Of a stretch of 6,378 bases of DNA, positions 5,297 to 6,378 are shown one piece after another. Source of the DNA: Alcaligenaceae bacterium (GTDB taxonomy: Bacteria > Pseudomonadota > Gammaproteobacteria > Burkholderiales > Burkholderiaceae_B); the NCBI GenBank assembly GCA_012512545.1, contig JAAZDZ010000104.1, positions 1 through 6,378 on the forward strand, written 5' to 3'. The notes under the pieces are model-generated. The model did no database searches and was not told the origin of the DNA. It saw only the letters and a program-made list of their open reading frames with translations. The translations under genes were made by a program, and so were the position numbers. Within the stretch, counting starts at the first letter, position 1. Each line of letters begins with the position of its first letter.

Positions 5297-6378
5297 GTCG
5301 CATGGCTGAACTGACGGCACGTTTTCCGGCTCTCCAGAAATTAGGCACCATTTCCCGCTCCGTCCAGCTCGGAGCGCTCGTTGCCGCCATTATTCTGCTG
5401 GCCATCGTCGCGCTGTGGTTTCGCGGCCCTGATTACAAGGTGCTGTTCTCCAACCTGCAGGATCGCGATGGCGGAGCCATCATCAGCGCCCTGGCGCAGA
5501 TGAACGTGCCTTACCAACTCACGGAAAACGGCACCGCCATCCTGGTTCCTTCCGACCGCGTACACGAAACCCGGCTGCAACTCGCCCAGCAGGGCCTGCC
5601 GCGCAGCGGCGAGGCCGGTTTTGAACTCATCGACCAGACCCGCTTCGGCGCCAGCCAGTTCACTGAACAAGTCAATTTCCAGCGCGCCCTGGAAGGCGAG
5701 CTGGCCAGTTCCATTCAGGCCCTGAACGCCGTGCAGCATGCCCGCGTACACCTGGCCCTGCCGCGCGAAACCCTGTTCGTGCGCGACCGCCAGCCGCCTT
5801 CGGCCTCGGTGCTGCTCACCCTGTACCCGGGCCGCATGCTGAGCGAATCCCAGGTTGCCGCCATCGCCTGGCTGGTTTCTTCCAGCGTCCCCAACCTGGC
5901 TGCCGACAACGTCTCGGTAGTCGATCAGAATGGCCGTCTGCTCACCGCCCCTGCAGGCTCGGGCAGCGGCGATTCGGCCCGCCGCGATCTCGTCAGCGAA
6001 ATCGAATCGCGCACGGTGCAACGCATTCTGACTCTGCTCAATCCCATGGTCGGCAGCGGCAATGTGCGCGCGCAGGTCAGCGCCGATGTCGATTTCTCGC
6101 AGCGCGAACAAACCTCCGAGGTCTACCGGCCCAATCAACTGCCCGGACAGGCCGCCGTGCGCAGCCAGCAGACCAGCACCGCCCTGCAGGGCGATGCGCA
6201 ACCGGCGGAAGGCGTGCCCGGCGCACTGACCAACCAGCCGCCGCCTGTTGCCGTGGCCCCTATCAACCAGGAAGATCTCGTCGAACAGCCGCTTGGCCCG
6301 GATGGTCAGCCCATCGACGGCGCGCTGCTCGAACAGGCCATTCCCGCGCCTGGTGTGGCCGAGCCCGCCGCAGGCGTC
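5293..6378 (+). CDS. fliF: Flagellar MS-ring protein FliF (partial, 3' end beyond window)
   Basis: The first 362 codons of FliF, the inner-membrane protein whose copies form the MS ring that houses the export gate and carries the rotor. The full protein is usually about 550-570 residues, so roughly a third is missing at the window edge; no stop or frameshift is seen. A transmembrane helix lies at about 25-43 (LGALVAAIILLAIVALWF). The YscJ/FliF ring-building domains follow, with YKVLFSNL (48-55), a GLPRSGEAGFELID block (101-114) and LALPRETLFVRDRQPPSASV (154-173). The FliF C-terminal region starts near 235, with QVSADVDFSQREQTSEVYRP and the conserved PGALTNQPPP at 309-318. After it comes a Pro/Glu/Asp-rich loop through residue 362. 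The start is set by GAGG at 5283-5286 with a 6-nt spacer, and by an in-frame TAA immediately before the ATG. fliG and further motor genes would be expected next. Confidence 0.97.
   Translation, partial: MSRMAELTARFPALQKLGTISRSVQLGALVAAIILLAIVALWFRGPDYKVLFSNLQDRDGGAIISALAQMNVPYQLTENGTAILVPSDRVHETRLQLAQQGLPRSGEAGFELIDQTRFGASQFTEQVNFQRALEGELASSIQALNAVQHARVHLALPRETLFVRDRQPPSASVLLTLYPGRMLSESQVAAIAWLVSSSVPNLAADNVSVVDQNGRLLTAPAGSGSGDSARRDLVSEIESRTVQRILTLLNPMVGSGNVRAQVSADVDFSQREQTSEVYRPNQLPGQAAVRSQQTSTALQGDAQPAEGVPGALTNQPPPVAVAPINQEDLVEQPLGPDGQPIDGALLEQAIPAPGVAEPAAGV

Noticed and set aside
5341..6201. A 286-codon minus-strand open frame opposite fliF
   Set aside because: It is the complement of a clear fliF and has the composition of a shadow frame.

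Overview
This window is a stretch of a flagellar gene cluster from a GC-rich, motile Gram-negative bacterium. Gene order and protein style suggest a betaproteobacterium of the Burkholderiales, most like Alcaligenaceae (Bordetella, Achromobacter, Pusillimonas and relatives). The organism call is inferred from the reading frames and layout, not from a database search. No mobile element, CRISPR array, tRNA or rRNA was seen.

Layout. Six plus-strand genes run from the left edge to about 4516: flaG, fliD (filament cap), fliS (flagellin chaperone), fliT (FliD chaperone), a protein with a FliK-type hook-length-control C-terminal domain, and a small FlhX-like protein that resembles the cytoplasmic tail of FlhB. 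From fliD onward they are packed tightly: gaps are 7 and 8 bp, or the genes overlap at ATGA. This suggests one operon with translational coupling. fliE (hook-basal body adaptor) lies on the minus strand and ends 15 bp from the FlhX-like gene, tail to tail. A 428-bp divergent intergenic region follows. fliF (MS ring) then begins at 5293 on the plus strand and runs off the right edge after 362 codons.

How the genes work together. FliF builds the MS ring around the flagellar type III export gate, and FliE joins that base to the rod. FliS and FliT escort flagellin and FliD to the export machine. FliD caps the growing filament, and FlaG is thought to affect filament length or cap function. The FliK-domain protein and the FlhX-like protein form an adjacent pair that mirrors the FliK-FlhB pair controlling the export specificity switch. 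The FlhX-like protein keeps the post-cleavage FlhB-like fold but lacks the NPTH autocleavage motif.

The window is mostly conventional. The points most worth a second look are the FliK-domain/FlhX pair placed inside a late (filament-cap) operon, and the fliE-fliF intergenic region. That region holds two 14-bp perfect palindromes, an 8-bp inverted repeat and a 10-bp tandem repeat, all unassigned. I found no convincing wholly undescribed system.
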